From the NCBI RefSeq assembly GCF_001854605.1, contig NZ_MKJU01000030.1, positions 311,840-375,839 of the forward strand: a DNA stretch of 64,000 bases, in the 5' to 3' direction. This document shows positions 26,927 through 36,907 of this stretch, one piece after another. Source of the stretch: Pseudoalteromonas amylolytica (GTDB taxonomy: Bacteria; Pseudomonadota; Gammaproteobacteria; Enterobacterales; Alteromonadaceae). Made by a program: the position numbers and the translations under genes. The first letter of the stretch is position 1, and the number at the start of each line of letters is the position of its first letter. Below the pieces are notes generated by a model. The model made no database searches and was not told where the DNA came from. It was given only the letters and a program-made list of their open reading frames with translations.

Positions 26927-28054
26927 ATGAAGATCACCAGTAATTTTGACAGTGGTAATATCAAGGTGCTAGCGGCTAGCGAGCCTCTTGATATTCAGTT
27001 GGAAATTAATAAAGACAATGAATCCGATTTTTTTCAGTGGTTTCACTTTCGTTTAGAGAGCACACCATTTTTAGGTCACAAACTACATATTAATGGTCTT
27101 GAAAAGTCAGCTTATCCAGAAGGATGGGATGACTATCATGCGGTTGCATCATACGACCGTCAAACATGGTTTAGAGTGCCGAGTCATTATGAAGATGGCC
27201 GTTTAATTATTGATTTTGAACCTGAATTTTCACACACCTACTTTGCTTATTTCGCACCGTATAGTTATGAGCGTCACCTAGATTTATTATATTGGGCGCA
27301 AAGCCATGACATTTGCGCCATTGAAACACTGGGTGAAACACTAGATGGCCGTGACATTGGTCTACTTACTGTAGGGGAGCCTGAGGACGGTAAAAAGCAA
27401 ATCTGGATCACCGCGCGTCAACACCCAGGTGAGACAATGGCTGAGTGGTTTGTTGAAGGTTTGTTACATAAGCTGTTAGATGATGAAGATCCGCATGCAG
27501 CTGCATTATTGTCAAAAGCCGTATTCCACATAGTGCCTAATATGAACCCAGATGGTAGTGTTCGAGGTCATCTACGCACGAATGCTGCAGGCGTTAACTT
27601 GAACCGTGAATGGCAAACACCAAGCTTAGAAAAATCTCCTGAAGTTTATCACGTGTTGAATAAAATGCATGAGACTGGCGTTGATATGTATCTAGACATT
27701 CACGGTGATGAAGCGCTACCGTACAATTTTGTGGCAGGTGGTGAAGGGATACCAAGTTATGATGCACGTATCAAAGAACTTGAAGATACTTTCAAAGCTG
27801 CACTATTGACGATTACGCCTGAGTTTCAAGATGAATTTGGCTATGACAAAGACGCTCCGGGTGAGGCAAACCTAACCGTTGCGTCCTGTGCTGTGGGTGA
27901 GGCATTTAAAACGTTAGCTTATACAGTTGAAATGCCGTTTAAGGATAATGCTAATTTGCCAGATCCTTACTATGGTTGGTCAGACAGACGTTCATACCAG
28001 TTTGGACAAGACACGCTCGCGGCGATTGTGAGTGTCGTAGATAAATTAAGATAA
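26927..28054 (+). CDS. M14-family cytosolic zinc carboxypeptidase
   Basis: 375 residues with no signal peptide. An N-terminal beta-sandwich domain (to about residue 120) is followed by an M14 carboxypeptidase domain. Zinc ligands H166-P-G-E169 (in ARQHPGETMAEW) and the histidine of DIHGDEALP; LNREW and VEMPF supply substrate and catalytic residues. This is the layout of the cytosolic carboxypeptidase (CCP-like) branch. The start was chosen at the second of two adjacent ATGs because AAGG lies 6 nt upstream; the frame is open from 26828. Confidence 0.88.
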   Translation: MKITSNFDSGNIKVLAASEPLDIQLEINKDNESDFFQWFHFRLESTPFLGHKLHINGLEKSAYPEGWDDYHAVASYDRQTWFRVPSHYEDGRLIIDFEPEFSHTYFAYFAPYSYERHLDLLYWAQSHDICAIETLGETLDGRDIGLLTVGEPEDGKKQIWITARQHPGETMAEWFVEGLLHKLLDDEDPHAAALLSKAVFHIVPNMNPDGSVRGHLRTNAAGVNLNREWQTPSLEKSPEVYHVLNKMHETGVDMYLDIHGDEALPYNFVAGGEGIPSYDARIKELEDTFKAALLTITPEFQDEFGYDKDAPGEANLTVASCAVGEAFKTLAYTVEMPFKDNANLPDPYYGWSDRRSYQFGQDTLAAIVSVVDKLR

Positions 28055-28064
28055 TAATTAACCC

Positions 28065-28093
28065 AAAAAGCAACCGTTATTCGGTTGCTTTTT
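28065..28093 (+). terminator. Terminator of M14 peptidase gene
   Basis: AAAAAGCAACCG, 5-nt loop, CGGTTGCTTTTT. Confidence 0.92.
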
Positions 28094-28118
28094 ACGTATA
28101 ACAACAAGAGGATGAGTC

Positions 28119-29849
28119 GTGGATGCATTTGGACAGTTTCTAGATTTTCTAGATAGCATTTTAGGGGGATCCGTTTGGTTCCCATATGTACTTTTAGGGG
28201 TAGGTTTATTCTTTACAATTTATCTCAAGTTCCCGCAAGTTCGCTACTTTAAGCATGCATGTAAAGTAGTAACGGGTAAGTTTGATAAAAAAAGTCACGA
28301 AGGGGATACCACTCACTTTCAGGCACTGGCAACGGCTTTGTCGGGTACTGTAGGTACGGGTAACATTGGTGGTGTGGCGTTGGCTATCTCTATCGGTGGT
28401 CCCGCAGCGTTGTTTTGGATGTGGATGACTGCATTTTTCGGTATGACGACCAAGTTTGTAGAGGTCACCTTATCTCATAAATACCGTGTCAAAACCGATG
28501 ATGGCACAATGGCCGGTGGCCCTATGTATTATATGGACCGCCGTTTGAACATGAAGTGGTTGGCTATATTATTTGCCATAGCAACCGTGATCAGTTCATT
28601 TGGTACAGGAAACCTGCCGCAGATCAATAACATTGCGCAAGGTATGGAAGCAACCTTCGGCATTGAGCCTTGGCACACAGGTGGCGTGTTGTCGGTATTG
28701 TTGGCGTTGGTAATTCTAGGTGGGATCAAACGTATCGCTGCGATTACTTCTCGCATTGTGCCAATTATGGCAGCTATCTACATCGTGGGCGCGTTGGCAG
28801 TTATTTTGTTTAACATTGAAAATATCGCGCCGTCATTTGCTGCTGTATTCACCAATGCGTTCACAGGCTCTGCCGCAGCTGGTGGTTTCTTAGGTGCGTC
28901 ATTTGCTTATGCCTTTAACCGAGGTGTAAACCGTGGTTTATTCTCCAATGAAGCCGGTCAGGGTTCTGCGCCAATTGCGCACGCATCTGCTAAGGCCGAT
29001 GAGCCTGTTTCTGAAGGAATGGTATCTATTTTAGAACCTTTCATTGATACCATTATTATTTGTACACTCACTGGTTTAGTTATTTTGTCATCAGGCGTGT
29101 GGTCTGAAAAGTTTGATACTCAGTTTGAGCGCTCATCGATGACTATTCTCCATGGTAAGTACAGTGAAAATGACCCGCAGCAACGTCAGGAACTGTATCA
29201 ATATCTCAACGGTGGTAAAGATCATTCGGTGCAGCCGTATACTGGCAATATAGAAGTGCTGCAGGGCAAGGCGCTAAGTGATGACTTTACGATTATTCAT
29301 TCACGCTCGATTGGTGAAAACATTCGCTTCGGTATTACAGAGCGTCATGTTTACACAGGTACAGTGGAAGTGGACAAAGGTAAGCTGGTTGATGACAGCA
29401 TCAGTATTCGTGGTGAATCTTTGGTTCACTCAGCTGAGCTGACAACCAAGGCCTTCACTCGTGGTTTCTTTGGTGAAAACGGTCAATATATCGTATCGAT
29501 TGGTTTGTTGATGTTTGCATTTTCAACGGCGATTGCATGGTCATATTACGGTGACAGAGCCATGATCTATTTACTAGGCAGTCGTTCAGTCATGCCTTAT
29601 CGAGTATTTTACGTGGCGGGCTTTTTCTGGGCGTCATTTGCTGATACCACACTCGTTTGGAAATTAGCAGCGGTGGCGATAGTGGTTATGACTCTACCAA
29701 ACTTGTTTGGTATTTTCTTGCTGCGTAAAGAAATGAAAGACTCTGTAGATGATTACTGGCAGAAATTTAATCGTGAACACAAAGAACATGCATCTAGTGA
29801 CCAAAAAAGTGACGATAAAAACAACATGCGCGTAAACGAGTCGAATTGA
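28119..29849 (+). CDS. Sodium:alanine symporter (AGCS family) with large internal insert
   Basis: 576 residues, about 80-130 more than ordinary AGCS members. Family blocks present: [49 protein letters not shown] and [16 protein letters not shown]. Between the helix ending [10 protein letters not shown] and the KAFTRGFF helix (about residues 335-440) sits a hydrophilic, beta-rich insert absent from typical members, probably on the periplasmic face. Starts with GTG 28119 behind AGAGGA. Na+-coupled uptake of alanine or glycine is inferred from family. Confidence 0.9.
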   Translation: MDAFGQFLDFLDSILGGSVWFPYVLLGVGLFFTIYLKFPQVRYFKHACKVVTGKFDKKSHEGDTTHFQALATALSGTVGTGNIGGVALAISIGGPAALFWMWMTAFFGMTTKFVEVTLSHKYRVKTDDGTMAGGPMYYMDRRLNMKWLAILFAIATVISSFGTGNLPQINNIAQGMEATFGIEPWHTGGVLSVLLALVILGGIKRIAAITSRIVPIMAAIYIVGALAVILFNIENIAPSFAAVFTNAFTGSAAAGGFLGASFAYAFNRGVNRGLFSNEAGQGSAPIAHASAKADEPVSEGMVSILEPFIDTIIICTLTGLVILSSGVWSEKFDTQFERSSMTILHGKYSENDPQQRQELYQYLNGGKDHSVQPYTGNIEVLQGKALSDDFTIIHSRSIGENIRFGITERHVYTGTVEVDKGKLVDDSISIRGESLVHSAELTTKAFTRGFFGENGQYIVSIGLLMFAFSTAIAWSYYGDRAMIYLLGSRSVMPYRVFYVAGFFWASFADTTLVWKLAAVAIVVMTLPNLFGIFLLRKEMKDSVDDYWQKFNREHKEHASSDQKSDDKNNMRVNESN

Positions 29850-29882
29850 ACAAAGACATTCGAATAGAAAACGAGTAAAATG

Positions 29883-29907
29883 GCGCCCACTATGGGCGCT
29901 TTTTTTG
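29883..29907 (+). terminator. Terminator of AGCS symporter
   Basis: GCGCCCA, loop CTA, TGGGCGC and eight T's. Confidence 0.95.
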
Positions 29908-29927
29908 TAGCATTTGGAGAGTTATTT

Positions 29928-30254
29928 ATGGCAATTGTACAATGTCCTGGTTGCAGCAAATCCATTTCAAATAAAACTAAGGTATGCCCGCATTGCCAAC
30001 TGCAATTGGGTGAGCTGACTGAAGAACAGATTGAACGACTTGCGATAAAAAAACGTATCAGTAAACAACAAAAGTTTATGAATCATTCGTTTTTGGCATT
30101 GATTTTATTCCTTGGTGGCTTTTTATATATGTATTGGCACCAACCTGAGCCGGATTCGTTACAGATGATAGCGGCACAGGGAGCCATTGCTGTGGGCTGT
30201 GTGTGGTACTTGGTTAACCGAGTTGTGTTGATTTATTTGAAAAAGAAAAAGTAG
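29928..30254 (+). CDS. Small zinc-ribbon membrane protein
   Basis: 108 residues: an N-terminal zinc ribbon (CPGC...CPHC) and two transmembrane helices. ATG 29928 follows GGAGA; the longer frame from 29880 would run through the upstream terminator and is rejected. Next gene starts 2 nt after the stop, forming an operon with the DUF1315 and DUF349 genes. Function unknown. Confidence 0.8.
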   Translation: MAIVQCPGCSKSISNKTKVCPHCQLQLGELTEEQIERLAIKKRISKQQKFMNHSFLALILFLGGFLYMYWHQPEPDSLQMIAAQGAIAVGCVWYLVNRVVLIYLKKKK

Positions 30255-30256
30255 CG

Positions 30257-30538
30257 ATGAATATTGACAGTATAGTAAAAAGCTTAACACCAGAAGTGTA
30301 CGAGCGTCTCCAGTATGGTGCTGCAACAGGCAAATGGCCAGATGGTACGCCGCTTAACGAGGCGCAAAAAGCCCAAACGGTGCAGTTAGTGATGCTATAT
30401 CAGGCGAAAGTTGCTAAAAGTAATGAGCAATTTACCATTAATGAGCGCGGCGAAATGGTTCAAAAGTCAAAGCGTGAGTTACAACAAGAATTTAAAACCC
30501 AAAATGAAATAGCTAGGTTCAGTGAACATGATCTTTAA
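30257..30538 (+). CDS. DUF1315 family (YeaC-like) protein
   Basis: 93-residue soluble protein. The segment LTPEVYERLQYGAATGKWPDGTPLNEAQKAQTVQ is the DUF1315/YeaC signature. Function unknown. It overlaps the start of the DUF349 gene by 11 nt, suggesting coupled translation. Confidence 0.85.
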   Translation: MNIDSIVKSLTPEVYERLQYGAATGKWPDGTPLNEAQKAQTVQLVMLYQAKVAKSNEQFTINERGEMVQKSKRELQQEFKTQNEIARFSEHDL

Positions 30539-33209
30539 ACACCTTTTTACGCCTAAATGGAAGCACCCAAAAACGGCAGTACGTTTGGCGGCAGTTGATA
30601 AATTAGATACAGGGAAAGACGCGGAGGTATTACAAACCTTAGCCTTGCAAGATAGCTCAACAGAGATCCGCAAGAAAGCATTGCACAAGGTTAATGATCT
30701 GGTGTTGTGGTGGCAAGCATATAAGCAGGACCAAAGCTTAAAAGAATTGGCAGAGCAGCAGATTTCCAGCGCAGTGCTTAACAAAAATGACGCACTGAGT
30801 GATGACATTCGTAGCGAGTATATCGACAAATACGCTCCGACCAAATTGCTTGAAAAGCTCGCTTTTTCAGAAGGTGAAATACAATTTAGAGTTAAACTGC
30901 TCAAACGTTTAGCAAACGCGAAGCTCATAGAGCGGGCTTTTAAAGAGGGCTGCGAGGCGGTACAAGTCGCGTTGTTACCTCTTACAGAGCAATATCAATT
31001 AGATAAAGCAGTTTTGAAAAGTGCGCAAGGTGAAGCGAAAACCGCTATTGAACAGCGAATTGAGCAGCAGAGGCTTGCCAAAGAAATGCCGCAACAGGTT
31101 GAGCAGCAAACCAAAATGGTGTTGGCGAAGCTGAACGCACTACGCGACAAGTTCGATTATCAGCAAGTTAATGAACAAGCGAAAGCGCTATTAAGTGAGT
31201 GGCAAGAGATTGAACTAAAATGGCTAGATGACGAAGCGATTAAGGCAGTTGATAAGAAGTTTACCAGCATCAACAAGAAGCTTGAACAGCACATCGCAAA
31301 GCAAAAGGCTGAGTTTGAGGCCGAGCAAGCTAAAATACAGGCAGAACAAGCTAAAGCAAATGAAATTAAATCAAGCATAGCTGCGATTGATGCGTTTGCA
31401 CAGCAATTAGCTAAGGCAATTAGTGAGTTAGATGAGCAGCAAAGCAAGTCATTAGATGAACAGTTAACTCAACTAAGTAGTATGCTCGCTCAGAGCCAAT
31501 TTGCGGACTGTAAAGAATTAGTAGAGCAGCGCAAGCGTATCGAAACCTTTGCTCAGCAGTTGACTCAGATACCAGAACTTATTGCGGCAAGCAAACAAAT
31601 AAAAACGGCTTTGGAGGCACTAGAAGCTATCAAGCCTACTGACGAAAAAGAGCTGCTGGACAAAAGAGTGGCTGAGCAAAAATCAGCCTATGATGAATGT
31701 AAAGCTATTTTGCGTCAGCTTCCCGATGATCTTCAAAAGCAGGCATCTGAGCAATTACAAGCGTTAAGCAAACAGTTTAAACAAGGTATTGCACCGTTGT
31801 TGGATGAGCAACAAAACCACTTAAAGCAAGCTAGACGTAAAGGTAAAGACGTACAGCGTTTGATTGAGCAGGGACGTTTCAATGTTGCCTTTGGGGTGTT
31901 TAATGGTTTCTTGGAGCATTATCAACAACTGACTGAAAATAATCAGCAGAGTATCGAAAAGTTATACACGGGCTTGAACGAGTCGTTACAGGAAGTACGT
32001 GACTGGCAGAAATATGCAGCAACCCCTAAGCGTGGAGAACTGTTGACACAGGTTGATGAAATGCTCGCGCAAACAGATGTAGATCCGAAAAAACGCGCAG
32101 AAGAAGTTAAACTACTTCGTATTCGTTGGAATGAGCTGGGCCGTGTAGATACGGATGAAGAAAAGGCACAGGCACAGCAGTTTGATGAAAAAATTGAGCT
32201 GTTATTTGCTCCATGTCGTGAGTTTTTTGCCCAGCAAGAGCAACAGCGAGAAGAAGCAAAACAGGCTCGGGTTCAGATCATTGAGCAAATGAAAGTACTT
32301 GAGGCACAACAAGCAGATGCAGATAACTTTGACTGGCGTCAGTTTGAAAGCCAATTCAACCGTTTAGCAAAACAGTGGCGTACAGCTGGAAGCGTAGATG
32401 GTTCGGTATACAAGGCATTGAATGGCGACTATCGAGCAGTTTACAGTTCGGTTAACGAGCGTTTGAAGTCATATCATCAAGCCAACGCTAGGCTTAAACA
32501 ACAGCTTGTGGAGCAGGCACAGCAGCAACTAGAATCTGAAGATCTGGCTGATGCATGTGAACAGCTAAAAGCACTACAAAAGCAGTGGCAAAATATTGGT
32601 TTTGCGGGCTCTAAGCAGGAACATACGCTTTGGCAGACGTTTAGAAAGCATAATGATGCAGTATTTTCTAAACACAGTGAGCAGTTTGAACTACAAAAGC
32701 AGCAACAATCTGAGCACGAAGTTGAGCAGCAGGCACAGTTGGACGCCTATGCCTCAAAGCTGCATGAAGCAGAGTCAGTTGAGGAGCTAGCTAAATTGGC
32801 AGCTGAGGTCTCAGCACTGGATTTAGTGCCCAGTTTGCGAAAGCTAAAAGCAGCTCTGTTGGATAAAATTGCTCAGTTGCAACAGCAATTAAAGGCGAAA
32901 CAGGATAAGCAAAAGTATGTTGAACTTATAAACGCAATTGAAGCGGGTGAGTCGTTACCTACCACTTGGCAGCAGCCAAAGGGCACGACGGAGTTAGTTC
33001 CAGCACAGCTTATGCTTCGTTTAGAAATTTTGGCAGACGTGGAATCGCCACAAGAGATGAAAAAGCAGCGTATGGTTGAGCAGGTAGCAATGCTAGACGC
33101 TAAGCTTCAAGGTGAAGAAGTGAGCTTTGAGGTATGCCTAGCGCACTATTTGAGTGCAGCGCAGAGCGAGCTTGACACCGAACGGCTGTTAAGAGTTTTG
33201 AAAAAATAA
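30528..33209 (+). CDS. DUF349-family large coiled-coil protein
   Basis: 893 residues, rich in Gln, Glu, Lys and Ala, almost entirely helical with long coiled coils. It has repeated DUF349 units, for example WQKYAATPKRGELL...RWNELGRVD and FESQFNRLAKQWRTAGSVDGSVYKAL. The N-terminus (about 1-70) resembles HEAT-like repeats. Function not established. ATG 30528 is preferred to GTG 30522 because AGG at 30515-30517 fits it. It ends at a bidirectional terminator. Confidence 0.87.
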   Translation: MIFKHLFTPKWKHPKTAVRLAAVDKLDTGKDAEVLQTLALQDSSTEIRKKALHKVNDLVLWWQAYKQDQSLKELAEQQISSAVLNKNDALSDDIRSEYIDKYAPTKLLEKLAFSEGEIQFRVKLLKRLANAKLIERAFKEGCEAVQVALLPLTEQYQLDKAVLKSAQGEAKTAIEQRIEQQRLAKEMPQQVEQQTKMVLAKLNALRDKFDYQQVNEQAKALLSEWQEIELKWLDDEAIKAVDKKFTSINKKLEQHIAKQKAEFEAEQAKIQAEQAKANEIKSSIAAIDAFAQQLAKAISELDEQQSKSLDEQLTQLSSMLAQSQFADCKELVEQRKRIETFAQQLTQIPELIAASKQIKTALEALEAIKPTDEKELLDKRVAEQKSAYDECKAILRQLPDDLQKQASEQLQALSKQFKQGIAPLLDEQQNHLKQARRKGKDVQRLIEQGRFNVAFGVFNGFLEHYQQLTENNQQSIEKLYTGLNESLQEVRDWQKYAATPKRGELLTQVDEMLAQTDVDPKKRAEEVKLLRIRWNELGRVDTDEEKAQAQQFDEKIELLFAPCREFFAQQEQQREEAKQARVQIIEQMKVLEAQQADADNFDWRQFESQFNRLAKQWRTAGSVDGSVYKALNGDYRAVYSSVNERLKSYHQANARLKQQLVEQAQQQLESEDLADACEQLKALQKQWQNIGFAGSKQEHTLWQTFRKHNDAVFSKHSEQFELQKQQQSEHEVEQQAQLDAYASKLHEAESVEELAKLAAEVSALDLVPSLRKLKAALLDKIAQLQQQLKAKQDKQKYVELINAIEAGESLPTTWQQPKGTTELVPAQLMLRLEILADVESPQEMKKQRMVEQVAMLDAKLQGEEVSFEVCLAHYLSAAQSELDTERLLRVLKK

Positions 33210-33220
33210 ACTCTATTTAT

Positions 33221-33251
33221 AAAAAAATCCGATGCTAGCATCGGATTTTTT
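33221..33251. terminator. Bidirectional terminator
   Basis: A7 then TCCGATGC, loop TA, GCATCGGA and T6, between the DUF349 gene and the convergent TonB receptor gene. Confidence 0.94.
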
Positions 33252-33270
33252 ATGTCTAGGCAAGCGCCGC

Positions 33271-35637
33271 TTAGAAGAAAATATAATCTAAACGTACTGC
33301 CAATGTTCTGCCTGGTAAGAATTCAATGTATTTTTGTGCAGTTGCACTGTCACTTCTGCTTCTATCATTCTGATATTTAACTGTTTCTTTATCAAACACA
33401 TTGTTCAGGTGCAAGCTAAGTTTAACGTTATCGTTTACTTCATATCGAGCCGATAAGTTGAACACTTGATACGCCGGCACATTGTCACCATCTTTGGTAT
33501 TAAAGTGAGTTTTGTACTTACCGTAAGCACTGACATCTGCGCGAATAAACGCTGGACGGCCTCTAAACTCAAACTCTTGGTCAAGCGCAATGTAGGCGTT
33601 GTACTTAGGAACTAGCGCCATTTCATCGCCTTTACTTCCGCCAATGGATGCATTGTCTTCTGTTAACTCTGACTTGGTATAAGAAGCGTTAACAATGAGT
33701 GATAAGTCATCGGTTAGATTTGCGGTAGACTCAAATTCAAGGCCACGAGAGCGAGCGGCACCTGCGTTGGCTGTATAACTAAAGCCACAAGTGTCCATAT
33801 AGATGTCAGTTTTGATGTCTGTCCAATCGATATTATAGATTGCAGAGCTAAAGCTGAAGCGGCCATCAAATAGTGACGCCTTAACACCTAACTCATAGTT
33901 ATCGATTGCATCTGATGTATAACGGTCTTTTCTGTTTCCTGCTTTAGGGTCGTTAACACAGGCTTGTGCCAATGGTCCATTGTTACCGCCAGGTCGATAG
34001 CCCTCAGAATACAGAGCATATACAGAGTAATGCTTTTCAGGTCGCCATGAGGCACTTAGCTTATAGCGATTGCCATCTTCTTTACCTGAGGTAAGCGTCA
34101 CGCTTTCTGACCATACACCTTCGGTCTCGGTATGACTGTAGTCCTCAAGGTCAAAACGACGCACACCCGCGTTGAGTTCAAACTCACCCAACTCTTGAGT
34201 TTGGAATGTGTAACTTACATCTGCAAACAAGGCTTGCTCTTCGTCCCAAGCGCTGTAGCGTCTTAAGTTCCAAATTTTTGCAGGGTCACTAAACTTATCT
34301 ATACCCATTTGACGGGCATCAACTCCCCACCAATATTCAGCAGCCGCTGAAACTTTATCGCCAAGCTCTAGGTATTGCCATTGATAATCTGGTGTATTTG
34401 GCTCTTCGGTCTTATCGTAGAAGAAGCCCACAGTCCAACTTAATGGGCTATTCGCATCAAGGTTTTGTAACCTGAGTTCATGGGTGGTGCGCTCTTCTTC
34501 ATCATGGGTGATGATCCATGTTTTAAACATGTCTGCCGCGTCTAGACGTGACCAATCATCCAGATAGTGGGTCTCATACTCGCGATAAGAGCCGGTGTAG
34601 GATAGCGATGCAATATCGGCGATGTTGTCGATATTAACGGCAACCGAGAACAAATCAAACTGCTCTTCTTCCCAGTAATCGAAAGTGTTGTATACAGAGT
34701 ATTTATCTATTGCTCCGGTGACAAATTCACTACCTTGTACGCAACGAACGCGGCCCCAATTTGGGTTACATTCGTTCCAACTATGAGAGACGTCATAACC
34801 ATACTTTGCGGTTGGATTATCTTTGTAATCCAAACTGAAGTAGCCACCTGGTTTCGAGGTATCACCTAAAGTAGTACCTTGAGGGTTGCGCTCATCTCTT
34901 ACGTAAGCAAAGTTGATGGTAGTGCCATCTTGAGGTTGCCACAATAGCTGGGTACGTAAGAAACTGGTTTTTTCCTCGCGTTGTACACCCGTTGCTTTGT
35001 TTACCATAGGGCCCATGTCATTGGTAATATTACCGTTAACGCGCATCGCCAAGGTGTTTGAAATCAATGGAATATTAACACCTAAAGACATGCTGCTATC
35101 ATAGCCATCAACGTCCTTTTCAGCCGCACCTTGCATTGTGCCAAATAGCTCAAACTCATCAAGACGAGGCTTGTTGGTGATCACGCGCACAGTTCCACCG
35201 ATGGCGTTAGAGCCATAAAGTGTGCCCTGCGGGCCTCGCAAGATTTCAACACGTTCGATATCAGCCAGATTGGTAAATTCATAAGGGATATCATCGGTAA
35301 AAATGGCCGTTGTATCTGGTGTAGTATCATTACCTCCACTTAGACCACGCAGTATTAGCTCGCCTCGCGGTGCCGCAGCGCCTGCAAGTGTGCGGTAAAT
35401 ATCACTGGCGTCTAGGTAGTTTCGGTTGCTCATTTCAGCGGCAGAGATAGCTGAAACACTCATTGGGATTTCAAGGATAGTCTCAACTTTTTTACGAGAC
35501 GTTACTGTAATAACTTCAAGTGATTGTTGATCTTCATTGGCACCAACATCAGCGGTAGCAATGGTGGGCATCATGGACAGAGAGCTAAAAATCGCAGTGC
35601 TGATCAAGCTCCTTTTAAGTAACTTATTATTATTCAT
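33271..35637 (-). CDS. TonB-dependent outer-membrane receptor
   Basis: 788 residues: signal peptide (ends TIATA), TonB box region (LEVITVTSRKK), plug domain (ISAAEMSNRNYLDASDIYR, RVEILRGPQGTLYGSNAIGGTVRVITNKP) and a beta-barrel ending in the aromatic AVRLDYIFF. The plug type is that of orphan receptors of Alteromonadales and sphingomonads rather than classical siderophore receptors; the substrate is unknown. Monocistronic. Its Shine-Dalgarno can be hidden in a hairpin. Confidence 0.92.
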   Translation of the reverse strand: MNNNKLLKRSLISTAIFSSLSMMPTIATADVGANEDQQSLEVITVTSRKKVETILEIPMSVSAISAAEMSNRNYLDASDIYRTLAGAAAPRGELILRGLSGGNDTTPDTTAIFTDDIPYEFTNLADIERVEILRGPQGTLYGSNAIGGTVRVITNKPRLDEFELFGTMQGAAEKDVDGYDSSMSLGVNIPLISNTLAMRVNGNITNDMGPMVNKATGVQREEKTSFLRTQLLWQPQDGTTINFAYVRDERNPQGTTLGDTSKPGGYFSLDYKDNPTAKYGYDVSHSWNECNPNWGRVRCVQGSEFVTGAIDKYSVYNTFDYWEEEQFDLFSVAVNIDNIADIASLSYTGSYREYETHYLDDWSRLDAADMFKTWIITHDEEERTTHELRLQNLDANSPLSWTVGFFYDKTEEPNTPDYQWQYLELGDKVSAAAEYWWGVDARQMGIDKFSDPAKIWNLRRYSAWDEEQALFADVSYTFQTQELGEFELNAGVRRFDLEDYSHTETEGVWSESVTLTSGKEDGNRYKLSASWRPEKHYSVYALYSEGYRPGGNNGPLAQACVNDPKAGNRKDRYTSDAIDNYELGVKASLFDGRFSFSSAIYNIDWTDIKTDIYMDTCGFSYTANAGAARSRGLEFESTANLTDDLSLIVNASYTKSELTEDNASIGGSKGDEMALVPKYNAYIALDQEFEFRGRPAFIRADVSAYGKYKTHFNTKDGDNVPAYQVFNLSARYEVNDNVKLSLHLNNVFDKETVKYQNDRSRSDSATAQKYIEFLPGRTLAVRLDYIFF

Positions 35638-35642
35638 ACATT

Positions 35643-35677
35643 TTCCTTGTGAACAATATGGTGATTATTGCAAGGAA
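35643..35677 (-). promoter_or_regulatory. Hairpin sequestering the TonB receptor ribosome site
   Basis: On the minus strand TTCCTTG pairs with CAAGGAA, the Shine-Dalgarno itself, 5 nt from the ATG. Inside, CAATA pairs with TATTG, giving 12 bp with a 4-nt bulge. The pairing is seen; regulation of translation is inferred. The remaining gap to 35911 is AT-rich with no gene. Confidence 0.45.
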
Positions 35678-35911
35678 CAGATTACGGTAGTTTCATTAAA
35701 CAGACAATAATCTTTTGTTATATTTTTAGTTACAAGTAATTAGAAAATGCATACTAATTATATGGTTAGAACGATGTGCTTTATAGTGGGAAAATGGATG
35801 GTTGTTCAACCTATTGATAGTTAATAATATAATTTTAATTTCATAAGCTAAGGCCTCAAGCGAGTAAGAGGCCCAGTTGTTAGAGTGTTAACTTGGTTAT
35901 TAACCCTTAAA

Positions 35912-36340
35912 TTAATTAACAGTGAGTTCAACAGTTATGTTACCGCGAGTTGCATTCGAATATGGGCATACCTGATGTGCTTTTTCAACAAGCTGCTCGG
36001 CTTCTTCTTTTGGCATAGAAGGGATGGTAACGACCAGTTTTACTGCGATACCAAAGCCACCTTCGATGGCACCAATATCCACCTGCGAGTCAATTTTTGT
36101 ATCCGTTGGTAGTGACTTTTTATTTTGCCCCGCAACAAACTTGAGCGCACCAATAAAGCACGCAGCATAACCGGCTGCGAATAATTGCTCTGGGTTGGTG
36201 CCCGGGCCATCGTCACCGCCAAGACCTTTAGGTGTTGACAGCTTCACGTTAAGGCGTGAATCATCTGATTTAGCTGTACCTTCGCGGCCACCAGTGGCTG
36301 TGGCATGTGCGCTGTAAGCGATAGATTGTAACTTATTCAT
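35912..36340 (-). CDS. ohr: Organic hydroperoxide resistance protein Ohr
   Basis: 142-residue thiol peroxidase that reduces organic and lipid hydroperoxides in the cytosol. The catalytic pair is Cys61 (YAACFIGAL) and Cys125 (VCPYSNATRGN), the positions usual in Ohr; this separates it from OsmC. ATG 36340 has an ideal AAGGAG. A longer frame to 36655 is spurious because it runs back over the ohrR gene. Divergent from ohrR. Confidence 0.95.
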   Translation of the reverse strand: MNKLQSIAYSAHATATGGREGTAKSDDSRLNVKLSTPKGLGGDDGPGTNPEQLFAAGYAACFIGALKFVAGQNKKSLPTDTKIDSQVDIGAIEGGFGIAVKLVVTIPSMPKEEAEQLVEKAHQVCPYSNATRGNITVELTVN

Positions 36341-36369
36341 AATGTGCTCCTTGTGCATTTGGAAATTAG

Positions 36370-36424
36370 TTTGCATGCAAAGTATATTCATTAAAATCAA
36401 ATTTGCAAATACTTTGTGTGCAAA
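36370..36424. promoter_or_regulatory. Candidate OhrR operator sites
   Basis: Three related dyads in the ohr-ohrR gap: TTTGCATGCAAA (36370-36381, perfect), ATTTGCAAAT (36401-36410, perfect) and TTTGTGTGCAAA (36413-36424, imperfect). The repeated TTTGC/GCAAA half-sites suit a dimeric MarR-family repressor controlling both genes. Inferred from position and symmetry. Confidence 0.55.
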
Positions 36425-36450
36425 ATAAAATGTACCCAGAGGTAAATACA

Positions 36451-36879
36451 ATGAATGACAGCCAACTAAAACTAGAAAATCAGCTATGCCATCGGCTTTA
36501 TATGGCGGCGAATGGTATTGTAAGAAGTTATCGGCCATTACTTGAGGCCATTGATTTAACCTACCCACAATATGTGGTGATGATGGCAATGTGGGAACAT
36601 GAAAAATTGACCATTGCCAGCTTGCTTGAAAAAACAGCCATCGATGGTGGGGCAATGACTTTAATTTTAAAAAAGATGGTGGCCAAGTCGCTGTTGGATA
36701 TAGTCAAAGATGAGCATGATAAACGCAAAAAATGGGTGACATTGACAGCCCAAGGACTACAACTCAAGTCTCAAGCCTTACAAATTCCACAGCAAATACG
36801 CTGCTGTTTTCCAAGTGTTAGTACGGAAGATTTGAAGCAACTAACACAGCTTTTAGACAAAATACTCGTTGATTTATAA
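36451..36879 (+). CDS. ohrR: OhrR, MarR-family organic-peroxide sensor repressor
   Basis: 142 residues. The peroxide-sensing cysteine lies in LENQLCHRLYMA (Cys13), as in OhrR. Cys118 and Cys119 near the C-terminus suggest the two-Cys type that locks by a disulfide. Winged-helix region TIASLLEKTAIDGGAMTLILKKMVAKSLL. ATG 36451 has AGAGG upstream. Divergent neighbour ohr is the expected target. Confidence 0.92.
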   Translation: MNDSQLKLENQLCHRLYMAANGIVRSYRPLLEAIDLTYPQYVVMMAMWEHEKLTIASLLEKTAIDGGAMTLILKKMVAKSLLDIVKDEHDKRKKWVTLTAQGLQLKSQALQIPQQIRCCFPSVSTEDLKQLTQLLDKILVDL

Positions 36880-36907
36880 CGGTACCTCTATTGATGTGGT
36901 GAAGTTC

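Noticed and set aside
35912-36655. 247-aa version of Ohr
   Set aside because: The first 105 codons lie opposite ohrR and its operators; AAGGAG and family length support ATG 36340.
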